Part shown: positions 63,149 through 64,000 of the stretch, piece by piece | How positions within the stretch are numbered: position 1 is the first letter of the stretch | Layout of the letters: each line of letters opens with the position of its first letter | From: Pascua guehoae | Lineage: Eukaryota > Basidiomycota > Tremellomycetes > Trichosporonales > Trichosporonaceae | DNA: 64,000 nucleotides | Reading direction: 5' to 3' | Assembly: GCA_001600415.1 (NCBI GenBank) | Contig: BCJX01000008.1 | Location: forward strand, 127,851 to 191,850 | The notes under the pieces: model-generated | What the model was told of the DNA's origin: nothing | The model's database searches: none | Seen by the model: only the letters and a program-made list of their open reading frames with translations | Program-made: the position numbers and the translations under genes

Positions 63149-64000
63149 ATGAACGACGATCGCCTCAAGTTCCTCGACGAGCCTCCCATCCCGTTCGACA
63201 ATGTCCGGTTTACAAAGGAGGCCGAGGAGACCATCGCCAAGGAGGGTACGTTGTAACTGGTACTGCCAATTCCGTGCTCACCGCCTCTCAGAGGCCGAGA
63301 AGCGGCGCCACGAGCGCGCCGTTCAGTACGTCAAGGAGTATGATGACCACATCAAGTACATTGCGGAACACGGCTACCCGAACAAGAAGGAGCCGCTTCT
63401 CGGTCAAAAGAGGCCACCTCCTACGCACGCCACCTCGTCCAAGCGACCTGCAGAGGGTACCGAGGCAACCTCCACTAAACGCGCGCGCATGGTCACAGAC
63501 TCGGGAGATGTCTCCCCACCTGAGGGTAGCTCGGGCTCGCATACCGATGGCGAGCGCGCTTACGACAATGCCCTCCAGTGGGTCAAGGACCTCCAGCACG
63601 CGATTACCAAGGATACCGCGAAGGCCTCGTCACCGGCCGAGCGGTGGCTGTACTGGTCAGAGGACGGGAAGTCGCTCGTCATGAAGCAGAGCAACGGGTT
63701 TGTGGAGAAGTTCCTGTACGTTTGAGAGAATTCAGTCTCCACCAGCCAACTCTGCTGAGGACAGGGATGTGCACCTCGCCAGTTACCACATGGTCCCGTC
63801 CACCTGGAACGACCGTATGAAGGCGTACGGCTTCAAGAAGGTACATCCCTAAAATAATGTCACATAGACGGGGCTAACGAGCAAAAGTCGCAGGACATTC
63901 CGCGCCGCCGCACGGTGCCCGTGTCCCTCACTCACCCGAAGATCAACCGCAACACGCCGCTCGAGGACATGGCGCGCGCCATGGCCGACTCCGCACGCAA
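63149..64000 (+). CDS. HSF-like DNA-binding protein, 5' part only
   Basis: Runs off the window edge. Exon 1 (63149-63245) encodes MNDDRLKFLDEPPIPFDN; exon 2 (63293-63718) has EKRRHERAVQYVKEYDDH, a basic Ser/Thr linker and then NALQWVKDLQHAITKD, RWLYWSEDGKSLVMKQ and GFVEKFL; further exons add DVHLASYHMVPSTWNDRM, KAYGFKK and DIPRRRTVPVSL. The order W-S-x-DG-S-V, a Phe-rich helix and a final YGFKK matches the heat-shock-factor winged helix, but the recognition helix (SFVRQLN in HSF) is replaced by STWNDRM. So this is HSF-type at best and diverged. Two introns are 47-50 nt. The first ATG after a C-rich leader is used. Confidence 0.6.

Overview
The window looks like nuclear DNA of a high-GC basidiomycete yeast. 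The basis is the gene set (Trm4, PRE3, Tps2, Brn1, Exo70 and SAH hydrolase, all with fungal or eukaryotic layout), many 40-60 nt introns with GTRNGT donors and a CTRAC branch site just before the acceptor, and roughly one gene per 4 kb. Placement in Tremellomycetes, possibly Trichosporonales, is inference from intron style and protein flavour. A 75-base N run (40500-40574) shows this is a draft assembly.

Layout. 46-3644 (-) is a tRNA cytosine-5 methyltransferase of the Trm4/NSUN2 type. After a gene-poor 4.2 kb stretch come two unrecognised minus-strand genes (7891-10918, Met/Gln/Pro-rich; 12497-13851, Ser-rich with a C-terminal NPF). Next are proteasome beta-1 (14923-15855, +), a YANK/STK32-type kinase (17587-19597, +), a TRAPPC11-like TRAPP subunit (20166-24529, -), a single-pass surface protein (26736-28753, -) and a GT61-type glycosyltransferase (30287-32203, +). 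A 4.3 kb repeat-rich interval (32204-36521) precedes a secreted aspartic protease (36522-38165, +). Then follow an ankyrin protein (39231-40971, +), Tps2 (41384-44563, -), a Baeyer-Villiger-type flavin monooxygenase carrying an in-frame stop (46576-48787, -), a DHHC palmitoyltransferase (52318-54046, -), condensin Brn1 (54346-57304, +), exocyst Exo70 (57481-60102, -), SAH hydrolase (60722-62294, +) and the 5' part of an HSF-like gene (63149 to the edge, +).

The genes are mostly ordinary housekeeping functions (tRNA modification, proteasome, secretory traffic, trehalose, condensin, methyl cycle) and I see no functional cluster. Shared themes are weak: TRAPPC11 and Exo70 both serve the secretory route, and the GT61 protein, protease and surface protein are its likely clients.

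The items most worth a second look are: a flavin monooxygenase whose conserved motif is reassembled only through an 8-nt micro-exon and is then interrupted by a TAG codon; two introns that need a GTTCGT donor, one of them giving SAH hydrolase a 7-nt terminal coding exon; a probable decayed transposon with about 220 bp inverted ends plus a separate 175 bp foldback element at 32.4-35.1 kb; and a cluster of stable hairpins at 4.15-4.25 kb. I found no CRISPR, rRNA, confident tRNA or prokaryote-like defence system.
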